The notes under the pieces: generated by a model | What the model was told of the DNA's origin: nothing | Databases searched by the model: none | The model's input: only the letters and a program-made list of their open reading frames with translations | Assembly: GCA_041905795.1 (NCBI GenBank) | Contig: JAYRKL010000005.1 | Location: forward strand, 1 to 64,000 | Direction of reading: 5' to 3' | DNA length: 64,000 bases | Origin: SHVO01 sp041905795 | GTDB taxonomy: Bacteria; Pseudomonadota; Alphaproteobacteria; Rhodospirillales; Rhodospirillaceae | Shown: one piece after another, positions 33,440-42,023 of the stretch | Layout: each line of letters starts with the position of its first letter | Position numbering within the stretch: the stretch's first letter is position 1 | Position numbers and translations under genes: made by a program

Positions 33440-33530
33440 GTCATTGCCCGGCTTGTCCGGGCAATCCATGCATCAACATGCGCTATTGCCCTGTGGGGCA
33501 TGGATTGCCCGCATAAAGCGGGCAATGACA
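33440..33530. repeat. dispersed palindromic repeat, copy 2
   Basis: Starts GTCATTGCCCGGC and ends GGCAATGACA, about 91 bp. The left unit forms TTGCCCGG/CCGGGCAA and ends ATCCATG; the right unit begins CATGGATTGCCCG and ends CGGGCAATGAC. The outer arms (about 30 bases each) are inverted copies of each other. It lies between amidase 3 and the aminotransferase gene. Confidence 0.85.
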
Positions 33531-33544
33531 GTAGGGTTTAGAGG

Positions 33545-34726
33545 CTACGGCGCCTTCCGCGTGCTCAGGAACTCGTTCATGCGCACCAGCGCCTTCTGGA
33601 TGTTTTCGGCCGAGTTGGCGTAGGAGATGCGCAGGTAGCCTTCGCCGTGGATGCCGAAATCGGGGCCGCCCAAGGTGGCGACACCGGCCTCCTCCAGCAG
33701 CGCCGAGGCCAGCGCCTTGGCTTTCCAGCCGGTCCTGGAGACGTTGGGGAACGCATAGAACGCCCCGCGCGGACTGATGCAGGAGACGCCCGGCAGCGTG
33801 TTGAGGCCGTCCACCACCAGTCGCCGCCGGCGGTCGAACTCCGCCACCATCTCGGTCACGGACTCCTGCGGTCCAGTGAGCGCCGCCAGTCCGGCGAACT
33901 GGGCGCTGGCGTTGACGCAGGAATAGGAATTGACCGCGAGCTTGCGCGCCGCGTTGTAGAGCGGCTTGGGCCAGATCGAATACCCCAGCCGCCAGCCGGT
34001 CATGGCGTAGGTCTTGGACCAGCCGTCCAGCACGATCAGGCGGTCGCGCAGCTGCGGATAAGCCAGCAAGGTCTGATGCGCGAAACCGTCGTAGGTCATC
34101 TGGCCGTAGATCTCGTCGGACATGACCGCGACGTCGGGGAATTTTTCGAGGCCCGCCACCAGCTTCTCGATCTCGGCCTTGGGGGTGACGCCCCCTGTGG
34201 GATTGGCGGGCGAGTTGACGATCAGCAGGCGGGTCTTGGGGGTGATGCGCGCGAGCGTCTCTTCCGCCGAAAAGGCGAAGCCGTTCTGTTCGCGCATATG
34301 GTCGGCGACCGGCGTCGCGCCGGTGAATTCGATCATGGAGCGGTAAATCGGGAAACCCGGATCGGGATAGATGATCTCCGCCCCCGGTTCGCCGAACATC
34401 AGGATCGCCATGAACATGGTGACCTTGCCGCCCGGCACGATCATCACCAGCTCGGGCGAGACTTCGAGGCCGGTGCGCTTATGGATATCGGCCGACACCG
34501 CCTCGCGCAGGGGCAGGATGCCGGTGGCGGGCGTGTAACCGTGGTGGCCGTCGCGCAGGGCCTTGATGGCCGCTTCGACGATATGGGCCGGGGTCTTGAA
34601 GTCGGGCTGGCCGATCCCGAGGCTGATGACGCTTTTGCCCTGGCGCTCCAGTTCCACCGCCCGCGCCAGCACCGCGAAGGCATTTTCCTCGCCGATACGC
34701 CCAAAGGATTCAACGACCTGCAGCAC
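33545..34726 (-). CDS. class I/II pyridoxal-phosphate aminotransferase (aspartate aminotransferase-like)
   Basis: A 393-residue fold-type I aminotransferase. The PLP-binding Lys is Lys238 in DGWSKTYAMTGWRLG; NSPANPTGG (171-179) and SDEIYG (203-208) hold the Asn and Asp that contact the cofactor, and RISYAN near the end carries the substrate-carboxylate Arg. It transfers an amino group between an amino acid and 2-oxoglutarate; whether it prefers Asp, aromatic or branched substrates cannot be read. It diverges from amidase 4 across 79 bp. A palindromic repeat lies beyond its 3' end. Confidence 0.9.
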   Translation of the reverse strand: MLQVVESFGRIGEENAFAVLARAVELERQGKSVISLGIGQPDFKTPAHIVEAAIKALRDGHHGYTPATGILPLREAVSADIHKRTGLEVSPELVMIVPGGKVTMFMAILMFGEPGAEIIYPDPGFPIYRSMIEFTGATPVADHMREQNGFAFSAEETLARITPKTRLLIVNSPANPTGGVTPKAEIEKLVAGLEKFPDVAVMSDEIYGQMTYDGFAHQTLLAYPQLRDRLIVLDGWSKTYAMTGWRLGYSIWPKPLYNAARKLAVNSYSCVNASAQFAGLAALTGPQESVTEMVAEFDRRRRLVVDGLNTLPGVSCISPRGAFYAFPNVSRTGWKAKALASALLEEAGVATLGGPDFGIHGEGYLRISYANSAENIQKALVRMNEFLSTRKAP

Positions 34727-34805
34727 TTTTCCGTCCCCCTCGATTGATGCCAGGAACCTAGCATGCCCGGTTTGGCCTCAAACCGGATTTTGGTATGGAT
34801 GGGGC

Positions 34806-36044
34806 ATGATTTCCCTGACCGACATCCTGCGCCGGATCGCCGCCGGCACCCTGACACCCCAGGCCGCCATCGCCCAATCCCTGGAGGCCATCGCCGCCCG
34901 GGACGGCGACCTGGGCGCCTTTGTCCGCGTCGATCCCGGGGCCAGGGCGGGAACCGGACCGCTGGCCGGCATCGCTGTCGGGGTAAAGGATATCTTCGAC
35001 ACCGCCGATTTTGCCACCGAGATGGGCTCAGCGATCTATGCCGGCTGGCGTCCCAAGGCCGACGCGCCCGTGGTCGCGGAATTGAAGCGGCTGGGGGCCA
35101 CGATGGTGGGCAAAACGGTGACCACCCCCTTTGCCTCCATGGACCCGGCGGCGACCCGCAATCCCCGCAACCTGGCCCATACGCCCGGCGGTTCCTCGTC
35201 CGGGTCGGCGGCGGCGGTCGCGGCCGGCCTGGTGCCGCTGGCCCTGGGCACCCAGACCGGCGGCTCGGTCATCCGCCCGGCCTCGTTCTGCGGGGTCGCC
35301 GCCATGAAACCGTCCTACCGGCTGCTGCCGACCGAAGGGGTCAAGTGTTTCGCCTGGAGCCTGGACACCGTCGGCCTGTTCGCGGCGGGGGTCGGCGATG
35401 TGGCCCAGGCCCTGGCGCTCCTGACCGACCGCCCGGAGCTGACCGCCGAAGGGAACGCGCCGCGTGTCGGGGTCATCACCCAGGACTTCGCCGGCGCGCC
35501 CGAGGCCGAAGGCGCCCGGGCCTTGGACGCCGCCATTGCCGCTTTCGAACGTGCCGGCACCAAGGTCCGGCCCCTCGCCGCACCGCCGGAATTTGGCGCC
35601 ATGTGGCAAGCTCATCCAACACTTCAGGCTTATGAGGCGTCGAGATCTTTATCATGGGAAGTAATGACTTATGGAAATATTCTCCCACCCAAGGTGAGAA
35701 ATGAGCTGGACCATGGGCGTACACTGACACCGCTCCAATATGACTCTGCCCAAGCCTGTGCGCGGGCGGCGCGGGCCGCCGCCGCCATGCTGTTCGAAAC
35801 CGTGGATGTGCTCGTCACCCTCTCCGCCCCCGGCCCGGCGCCGGAGAGTCTCGCCACCACCGGCGATCCCCGCTTCAACCGCCTGTGGACCGACCTGGGG
35901 ACGCCGGCGGTGAACGTCCCAGCCTATCTGGCGCCCGGCGGTTTGCCGGTGGGGGTGCAAATCATAGCTCCCTATGGACAGGATGGCAGGGCCCTCGCCG
36001 CCGCCCGGATCCTGGAGCGGGCCGTGGGGACTCTTTGGTCGTGA
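34806..36044 (+). CDS. amidase-signature hydrolase (amidase 4), with a low-GC internal patch
   Basis: From ATG 34806 (GGATGGGGC upstream) the protein has 412 residues and no signal peptide. The triad segments GVKDIFD, GGSSSGS and TQTGGSV are intact. Codons 268-318 (35607-35758) are visibly poorer in GC and use AGA, TTA, TCA, GTA and ATT, rare in the rest of the gene, though the reading frame is preserved. The patch may come from recombination with a foreign allele. The stop overlaps the GTG start of the aldo/keto reductase (GTGA), so the two are translationally coupled. Substrate unknown. Confidence 0.87.
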   Translation: MISLTDILRRIAAGTLTPQAAIAQSLEAIAARDGDLGAFVRVDPGARAGTGPLAGIAVGVKDIFDTADFATEMGSAIYAGWRPKADAPVVAELKRLGATMVGKTVTTPFASMDPAATRNPRNLAHTPGGSSSGSAAAVAAGLVPLALGTQTGGSVIRPASFCGVAAMKPSYRLLPTEGVKCFAWSLDTVGLFAAGVGDVAQALALLTDRPELTAEGNAPRVGVITQDFAGAPEAEGARALDAAIAAFERAGTKVRPLAAPPEFGAMWQAHPTLQAYEASRSLSWEVMTYGNILPPKVRNELDHGRTLTPLQYDSAQACARAARAAAAMLFETVDVLVTLSAPGPAPESLATTGDPRFNRLWTDLGTPAVNVPAYLAPGGLPVGVQIIAPYGQDGRALAAARILERAVGTLWS

Positions 36045-36886
36045 AAACCCACCGGTTCGGCGGTACCGGCCGGGATGTCCCGGTCATCGGCCAGGGCACC
36101 TGGTACATGGAGCGCGGCCCCCGCCCGGCGGCGGTCGCGGCCCTGCGGCGGGGCCTCGACCTCGGCATGACCCATATCGACACCGCCGAGATGTACGGCG
36201 ACGGCCAGGCCGAGGCGGTGGTGGCCGAAGCGATCAAAGGCCGCCGCCAGTCCTGTTTCCTGGTGTCCAAGGTCCTCCCCCAGAACGCCTCGCGCGGCGG
36301 GGTCATCAAGGCCTGCGACGCCTCCCTCTCCCGGCTCAAGACCGATCACCTGGATTGCTACCTGCTGCACTGGCCGGGGTCACACCCGCTGGAGCAGACC
36401 ATCGAAGGGTTCGAGCGCCTCAAGAAGGAAGGCAAGATCCGCGCCTGGGGCGTCAGCAATTTCGACGTCGATGAGTTGGACGAAGCCTTGCGCATCGCCG
36501 GCGACGGCACCATCGCCTGCAACCAGGTGCTGTATCACCTCGGCGAGCGCGCCATCGAACACGCGGTGCTGCCGTGGTGCGGGGACCACGGCGTCGCCAT
36601 GGTGGGCTACAGCCCGTTCGGTCACAACGATTTCCCCGGGGCGAACACACCCGGCGGCTTTGTCCTGGCGCAGATCGCCAAGGCCCACAACGCCACGCCG
36701 CGGCAGGTGGCGCTCGCCTTCCTGACGCGGGGGCCGCTGATGTTCACGATCCCCAAGGCGGCCAAGACCGAGCACGCCGCCGACAACGCCGGCGCCGGCG
36801 GCCTCACGCTGACCAAGGCCGAGGCCGCCGCCATCGACTACGCCTTCCCGCTCGGCCGCAAAGGCCGCGGGCTGCCGATGCTTTAG
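36041..36886 (+). CDS. aldo/keto reductase
   Basis: A 281-residue TIM-barrel oxidoreductase starting at GTG 36041, overlapping the amidase 4 stop by 4 bp. The catalytic tetrad is present: Asp47 and Tyr52 (DTAEMYG), Lys77 (LVSKVLP) and His110 (YLLHWPG). It would reduce an aldehyde or ketone with NADPH. Co-translation with amidase 4 suggests the two act on the same compound, for example reduction of a carbonyl released by amide hydrolysis; this is inference. It converges with the beta-hydroxyacid dehydrogenase gene. Confidence 0.9.
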   Translation: MKTHRFGGTGRDVPVIGQGTWYMERGPRPAAVAALRRGLDLGMTHIDTAEMYGDGQAEAVVAEAIKGRRQSCFLVSKVLPQNASRGGVIKACDASLSRLKTDHLDCYLLHWPGSHPLEQTIEGFERLKKEGKIRAWGVSNFDVDELDEALRIAGDGTIACNQVLYHLGERAIEHAVLPWCGDHGVAMVGYSPFGHNDFPGANTPGGFVLAQIAKAHNATPRQVALAFLTRGPLMFTIPKAAKTEHAADNAGAGGLTLTKAEAAAIDYAFPLGRKGRGLPML

Positions 36887-36922
36887 TGCGCCCTTTGGCG
36901 CGGGCGTACCGGCATCGCCGGA

Positions 36923-37789
36923 CTAATCTTTCAGCAGCGACATCAGGCTCGAGGTATCCCAGCGGCCGCCGCCGTTCTTCTGGACGGCGGCGTAGAACTG
37001 GTCCACCAGGGCGGCCACGGGCAGGCGCGCGCCGTTGCGCCGCGCTTCCTCGAGGCACAGGCGCAGGTCCTTGCGCATCCAGTCGGTGGCGAAGCCGAAG
37101 TCGAACTTGCCCTCGCACATGGTCTTGGCGCGGTTGTCCATCTGCCAGGACTGGGCCGCGCCCTTGCTGATGACCGCGACCACGTCTTCCATGTTCAAAC
37201 CGGCCTTGAGTCCGAACGCCAGTCCCTCGGAAAGACCCTGGACGATGCCGGCGATGCAGATCTGGTTGATCATCTTGGTGAGCTGCCCCGCGCCGCTGTC
37301 TCCCATGCGGCGGCAGGCCTTGGCGTAACTGGCCATGACCGGTTCGGCCCTGGTGTAGTCGGCGGCGTCGCCGCCGCACATGATGGTGAGCTGGCCGTTC
37401 TCGGCCCCCGCCTGCCCGCCGGATACCGGCGCATCGACAAAGCCGACCCCGGCGCCGGCGCAGTCCTTGTGCAGCTCGCGGGCGACATTGGCCGAGGCTG
37501 TCGTGTGATCGACGATCACCGCCCCCTCGGCCGCGCCCGCCAGCATGCCGTCGCCGCCCGTCACCACGCCGCGCACGTCGGCGTCATCGCCGACGCAGAG
37601 GAAGGCGATCTCGGCGCCCTGACAGGCCTGCCGGGGCGTGGGCGCCGAGGCATGACCGTATTTGGCGACCCAGGCCGCGGCGCGCGCGGGATTGCGGTTG
37701 TAGACGGTGACGGAATGGCCCTTGGCCGTCAGGTGACCCGCCATGGGGAACCCCATGACTCCAAGACCGATGAACGCTACTTTCGCCAT
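36923..37789 (-). CDS. NAD(P)-dependent beta-hydroxyacid dehydrogenase (3-hydroxyisobutyrate dehydrogenase family)
   Basis: A 288-residue two-domain oxidoreductase. The Rossmann motif FIGLGVMGFPMA opens the protein, the substrate-binding DAPVSGG spans 119-125, and the catalytic Lys172 lies in GQLTKMINQ. Members oxidise 3-hydroxyisobutyrate, tartronate semialdehyde, 6-phosphogluconate-like or other beta-hydroxyacids; the exact one is not decided by sequence. GAGGGCAG precedes the ATG. It is 111 bp downstream of an aminotransferase on the same strand and may be co-transcribed with the pirin-aminotransferase pair. Confidence 0.88.
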   Translation of the reverse strand: MAKVAFIGLGVMGFPMAGHLTAKGHSVTVYNRNPARAAAWVAKYGHASAPTPRQACQGAEIAFLCVGDDADVRGVVTGGDGMLAGAAEGAVIVDHTTASANVARELHKDCAGAGVGFVDAPVSGGQAGAENGQLTIMCGGDAADYTRAEPVMASYAKACRRMGDSGAGQLTKMINQICIAGIVQGLSEGLAFGLKAGLNMEDVVAVISKGAAQSWQMDNRAKTMCEGKFDFGFATDWMRKDLRLCLEEARRNGARLPVAALVDQFYAAVQKNGGGRWDTSSLMSLLKD

Positions 37790-37900
37790 GACTGCCCTCG
37801 CTGGATGAGAGCCAGGACTTTAACGGATTTCCCTTCGCGGGAAAGCCTTGCAGGACACGCTTCCGGGACAAGATCTGGGAGCAAGATTCCGGTGGCGTGT

Positions 37901-39067
37901 TTAGGCGCGCGCGAAACGCCGCAGGCGGTCGAGGCCGTCGGCGAGCTTGGCCGGTTCGGCGGCGATGCACCAGCGCAACCAGCCCTCGCCGGCCGGGCTG
38001 AAGGCCACGCCCGGCGCGAGGCCCAACCCCACGTCGTCCACCAGGCGCAGGGCGAGCGCGAGAGAATCCGTCTCGCCCGGCATGCGGAAGAAGACATACA
38101 TACCGCCGGCGGGCGTGGTGGCCTCGATGCTGTTGAGGCCGGCGAGGCCTTCGCGCATGACGTCGCGGTTGGCGGTCAGGCGCGCCCGCGCGGCGGCGAT
38201 GACGCCTTCGCCGCGCTCCAGGGCGGCAAGGCCCGCGGCCTGGGCGAATTGCGGCGAGGACGAGAAATTATATTCGATCAGCTTGGGCATATGGGCCGCG
38301 AGCGCCGCCGGCAGCACCAGCCAGCCTAACCGCCAACCGGTCATGCTCCAGGGCTTGGAGAAGCTGTTGATGACGATCAGCCGGTCCTCGGGATCGGCCG
38401 CGGCGAGGAAGGAGGGCGCGGCTTTCAGCGCCGGATCGAAGGTCAGGCGCTCATAGACCTCGTCCGCCAGGATCCAGGTGCCGTGCTTGCGGCAATGATC
38501 GACCAGGCGCCGCTGCTGGGCCGGCGTGATCTGCCAGCCGGTGGGATTGCTGGGCGAGTTGACCAGCAGAAGACGCACGTCGGGCGTCAGCGCAGCGATC
38601 AATTTGTCCTCGTCCAGCCGCCAGGCACCGTCACGAACCTCCAGCGGGAAATAGCTGACGTTGCCCGACAGGATGCGCGGGATCTCGAACAGGTTGGGCC
38701 AGCACGGCGTGACGATGACGATCCTGTCGCCCGGGTCCACGGTCGCCTGCATGGCCAGCATCACCCCGGTGACGCCGGAGTTGGTCACCGCGATACGCTC
38801 GGCGCCGACCGCCACGCCGTGCAGGTCCCTCACATATTTCGCGATGGCCGCGCGTAAGGGCGGGATGCCCATGTTGGGCGCATAGAACGTCTCGCCGGCC
38901 CGCAATGACGCCGCGGCGGCCTCGCGGATGAAATCCGCCGTCGGCAGGTCGGACTCCCCGAACCAGAACGGCAGAACGCCGCCGCGCGCGAGGCCGTGGT
39001 CCGACAGCTTGCGGATCGGCGACGCCGCCAGTGTCTTGATGCGGGCGTGCGGCTCGGGCGCGAACAT
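37901..39067 (-). CDS. pyridoxal-phosphate aminotransferase, class I/II
   Basis: A 388-residue fold-type I aminotransferase, not a close copy of the one at 33545. The PLP Lys238 lies in NSFSKPWSMTGWRLG; SPSNPTG (171-177) and ADEVYE (201-206) carry the cofactor-binding residues. Specificity unknown. It starts 3 bp after the pirin stop codon, so the two are co-transcribed. The neighbouring beta-hydroxyacid dehydrogenase would be consistent with amino acid degradation. Confidence 0.88.
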   Translation of the reverse strand: MFAPEPHARIKTLAASPIRKLSDHGLARGGVLPFWFGESDLPTADFIREAAAASLRAGETFYAPNMGIPPLRAAIAKYVRDLHGVAVGAERIAVTNSGVTGVMLAMQATVDPGDRIVIVTPCWPNLFEIPRILSGNVSYFPLEVRDGAWRLDEDKLIAALTPDVRLLLVNSPSNPTGWQITPAQQRRLVDHCRKHGTWILADEVYERLTFDPALKAAPSFLAAADPEDRLIVINSFSKPWSMTGWRLGWLVLPAALAAHMPKLIEYNFSSSPQFAQAAGLAALERGEGVIAAARARLTANRDVMREGLAGLNSIEATTPAGGMYVFFRMPGETDSLALALRLVDDVGLGLAPGVAFSPAGEGWLRWCIAAEPAKLADGLDRLRRFARA

Positions 39068-39070
39068 GGC

Positions 39071-39928
39071 TTATTCCGGCAACGGGATGAATTCGCCGTT
39101 GTCGTCCGGCGGCAGGGTCATGCGGCCGGCTTTCCAATCGGCCTTGGCCTGCTCCAGGCGCTGCGTGCTGCTGGCAACGAAGTTCCACCAGATCTGGCGC
39201 TCGCCCACCGGCGAACCGCCCAGCAGCATGACGCGCGCCGGCCCGTCGGCGGCAATCGCCGCCGGCCCGGAACCGAAGACAAGGAGGTTGCCGGCCTCGT
39301 GCAGGTCTTCGCTTTCGATCCGGCCGTGCACGATGTACGCCGCGCGCTCGTCATAGGTGTCCGGCAACTCGATCCTGGCGCCGGCGTCCAGTTCCACGTC
39401 CACATAGAACAGCGGCGAATGGGTCGCGACACGGCTGGTGAGGCCGAAGGCGCTGCCCGCGATCACCACACCGCGGGCGCCGCCCTGCTCAAAGCGCGGC
39501 AGCGTCTCCGCCGGATAATGGGTGAAGGCCGGCGCGGTGTCCTCGTCGGCGCTGGGCAGCGCCACCCAGGTCTGCAGGCCGTGGACCAACCCGCCTTTGG
39601 CGCGCACTTCCGGCGCGGTGCGCTCCGAATGGACGATGCCGCGCCCGGCGGTCATCCAGTTGACCGCGCCCGGACGGATGGCCTGGGTGTACCCCAGGCT
39701 GTCCCGGTGCATGATCTCGCCGGAGAACAGATAGGTGACGGTGGCCAGGCCGACGTGGGGATGAGGCCGCACGTCGATCCCCTGCCCCGGCGCGAAGGTC
39801 ACCGGCCCCATGTGGTCGAGGAAGATGAACGGTCCGACCATGCGCCGTTTGGCGTAAGGCAGCACGCGGCCCACGGTGAATCCGTCTCCCAGGTCCTTGG
39901 AGCGGGCAGGAATTACCAAGTCGATCAT
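39071..39928 (-). CDS. pirin-family cupin protein
   Basis: A 285-residue bicupin. The metal ligands of the N-terminal cupin are all present: His56 and His58 (RPHPHVG), His100 and Glu102 (VHSERT), which match human pirin spacing. Bacterial pirins include quercetin 2,3-dioxygenases and putative redox sensors; the activity here is unknown. First of a pair with an aminotransferase. A 19-bp palindrome lies 40 bp upstream of its start, and it diverges from the chemosensory operon across 290 bp. Confidence 0.9.
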   Translation of the reverse strand: MIDLVIPARSKDLGDGFTVGRVLPYAKRRMVGPFIFLDHMGPVTFAPGQGIDVRPHPHVGLATVTYLFSGEIMHRDSLGYTQAIRPGAVNWMTAGRGIVHSERTAPEVRAKGGLVHGLQTWVALPSADEDTAPAFTHYPAETLPRFEQGGARGVVIAGSAFGLTSRVATHSPLFYVDVELDAGARIELPDTYDERAAYIVHGRIESEDLHEAGNLLVFGSGPAAIAADGPARVMLLGGSPVGERQIWWNFVASSTQRLEQAKADWKAGRMTLPPDDNGEFIPLPE

Positions 39929-39967
39929 GATCGGCCTCCATCAAGCGAATGCAGGCTTCTTAGCCTT

Positions 39968-39986
39968 TTCGCCAGGGCCTGGCGAA
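39968..39986. promoter_or_regulatory. 19-bp palindrome upstream of pirin
   Basis: TTCGCCAG (39968-39975) and CTGGCGAA (39979-39986) are perfect inverted arms around GGC. The position, 40-58 bp before the pirin start codon, suits an operator. A second small dyad, ATCTCT-ACGG-AGAGAT, lies at 40005-40020. The rest of 39929-40218 is AT-richer than the genes around it and holds a possible -10 (GATAAT, 40113-40118) for the chemosensory operon. Confidence 0.45.
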
Positions 39987-40218
39987 TACATCTAATAATT
40001 GTAAATCTCTACGGAGAGATGACCTGAAGGTATCACGTCCCCGAGCGGTTTCGACAACGAATTACATATGTATTTCCGACCCTAAACCTGTCGAATCGAA
40101 TTCATTTTCCAGGATAATTTACGCCCAAAGCGCGATTCACGCAGGTGCGTCTTGAATTCCTTCGCCGGGGCGGACACTTATCGCTCACGGAGCGCGCCAA
40201 CCGCGGGCTGGGGCCAGA

Positions 40219-40686
40219 ATGGCGATCGCATTGAACGTTTTCGAACTGGACGATGCCCGCTATGCCATCAGGCTCGCGGACACGCGCGAGGTGTTCCGCA
40301 TGCCGGCGATCGCGCCGCTGCCCAAGGCCCCCGCCGTGGTCGAAGGCATCGTCAACATCCGCGGCCAGGTCGTCCCGGTCATCAGCCTGCGCCGGCGCTT
40401 CGGCCTCCCGGACAAACCGCCGCATCCCTCGGAGCATCTGCTGCTCGCGTCCGCCGGCGCCAGGACGGTGGCCTTGCGCACCGACCGCGTTGCCGGCATG
40501 GCGCGGGTGGAAGAGGCCGAGATCGCAGCCCCCGCCGCCCTTACGCCGGCCCAGACACCGTTCGCGGGCGTCGCCAAACTCGAAGAGGGTCTGGTGCTGA
40601 TCCACGACCTCGCCACCTTCCTGCAGGCGGCCGAGGCGGCCGATCTCGACAAAGCCCTGCATGACAACGGCGGGTCGCGCGGATGA
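40219..40686 (+). CDS. cheW: CheW-like scaffold protein (WspB-like)
   Basis: A 155-residue single CheW domain that would tie the receptor to the kinase. The GIVNIRGQVVPVISLRRRFG segment (about 47-66) is the typical CheW core. It is the first gene of the six-gene chemosensory operon; its stop overlaps the CheR start (ATGA). By position and size it corresponds to WspB of the Pseudomonas Wsp system. Confidence 0.92.
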   Translation: MAIALNVFELDDARYAIRLADTREVFRMPAIAPLPKAPAVVEGIVNIRGQVVPVISLRRRFGLPDKPPHPSEHLLLASAGARTVALRTDRVAGMARVEEAEIAAPAALTPAQTPFAGVAKLEEGLVLIHDLATFLQAAEAADLDKALHDNGGSRG

Positions 40687-42023
40687 GCGCCCCCGCCGCC
40701 CCATCCGTCGCCGCCGTCGAAGCGGCTCTGCGCACGCGCACCGGCCTGGTGCTGGAAGGTCCCCGGCGCGCCGCGCTCGACAGCAGCCTGCGCGACGTCC
40801 TGAACGGCACCGATCCCCACGCCTGGGCCGAGACCTTCCAGTCCGATTCCGCCTTGTTCGACCGGGTGATCGCCGCGATCACCGTCGGCGAAACCTATTT
40901 CTTCCGCAACCCGGAGCACTTCGCTTATCTGCGCGATGAATTCCTGCCGGACTTCCACGCCCGCAAGCCCGGCGCGGTGCTCCGGGCGTGGAGCGCCGGC
41001 TGCTCCACCGGCGAAGAGGCTTATTCCCTCGCCATCCTGTTCGACGACCGCAGGACCAGGGCCGACGTCCTCGCCACCGACATCAACCGCGCATCGCTCG
41101 CCAAGGCCAAAAAAGGCCTCTATGGGCGCTGGTCCTTGCGCGGCGATGCCGCGCGCCTGGCCGGCGCGGCTTTGCATCCCGCCGCGCGCCGCGACACCTT
41201 CGCCGTGCACCCGCGCCTCAAGGAGCGGGTGCGCTTCGCCTACTTCAACCTCGCCGAGGACGGCCTGTCTGCCCCGCTCCCGGCTGGCGGCATGGACGTG
41301 ATCTTCTGCCGCAATGTGCTGATCTACCTGGAACCGGCGGCGATCCAGCACGTGGCCCGGCGCCTGTTCGACGCGCTTGCCGACGGCGGTGTTCTCCTGA
41401 CCGGCCCGTCCGACCCCCTGCTCGCCGACGCGGCGCCGTTCGCCTGCGACTTCACGCCCGCGGGCGTGCGCTACACCAAGGGAACCGGCACGCGCGCCAT
41501 CCAACCGATCGCTCCGGACCCGCTGCCTTTTGCCCCTCTGCCTTTCGCACCGCCAACGGTCGAAGCGGTGCCGTACCCGGAGCCCGTCCTGCCGGCGCCG
41601 GCCGCGCCGGTGGACGCGCGCGCGGCGCTGACCGCTTTGCAGGCACAGGCCAACGGCGATCCAGCCGCCGCCGCCGAGGCCGCCGGCGCCGCGGTCAAGC
41701 GCCATCCCGCCTCGCGCGAGATCCTGTACCTGCACGCGATCCTGCTGATGAACCTCGACCGCTTCGCCGCGGCCGAGGCCGCCTTCAAGCGCCTCATCTA
41801 TCTCGACCCGGCATCGCCGGTGGCGCATTTCGCCTTGGGCAACCTGTGCTTACGCGCCGGCGACCTGGCTGGGGCGCGGCGCGCTTTCACGGCGGCGGCC
41901 CAGGCGGCCGAAGCCTTGCCCGCAGACGACGTGCCGGCCCTCTCGGAACGCGACACCGCCGGCCAAATCGCCGCCGCCGCCAGGCGCGCCGGCGGCACAT
42001 CCGCGCTGAGACCCGGCCGATGA
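40683..42023 (+). CDS. cheR: CheR methyltransferase with C-terminal TPR (WspC-like)
   Basis: A 446-residue protein that would methylate receptor glutamates using S-adenosylmethionine. The N-terminal helical CheR domain contains TVGETYFFRNP; the SAM-binding motif AWSAGCSTGEEAYSL spans about 102-116. A Pro/Ala linker (about 265-310) leads to TPR-like repeats (about 315-420), the WspC layout rather than that of E. coli CheR (286 residues). Start and stop both overlap neighbours by 4 bp. Confidence 0.93.
   Translation: MSAPAAPSVAAVEAALRTRTGLVLEGPRRAALDSSLRDVLNGTDPHAWAETFQSDSALFDRVIAAITVGETYFFRNPEHFAYLRDEFLPDFHARKPGAVLRAWSAGCSTGEEAYSLAILFDDRRTRADVLATDINRASLAKAKKGLYGRWSLRGDAARLAGAALHPAARRDTFAVHPRLKERVRFAYFNLAEDGLSAPLPAGGMDVIFCRNVLIYLEPAAIQHVARRLFDALADGGVLLTGPSDPLLADAAPFACDFTPAGVRYTKGTGTRAIQPIAPDPLPFAPLPFAPPTVEAVPYPEPVLPAPAAPVDARAALTALQAQANGDPAAAAEAAGAAVKRHPASREILYLHAILLMNLDRFAAAEAAFKRLIYLDPASPVAHFALGNLCLRAGDLAGARRAFTAAAQAAEALPADDVPALSERDTAGQIAAAARRAGGTSALRPGR

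Noticed and set aside
39929..40218. Possible tRNA or small RNA in the AT-richer gap
   Set aside because: No cloverleaf arms or terminator could be drawn; only two small dyads are present.
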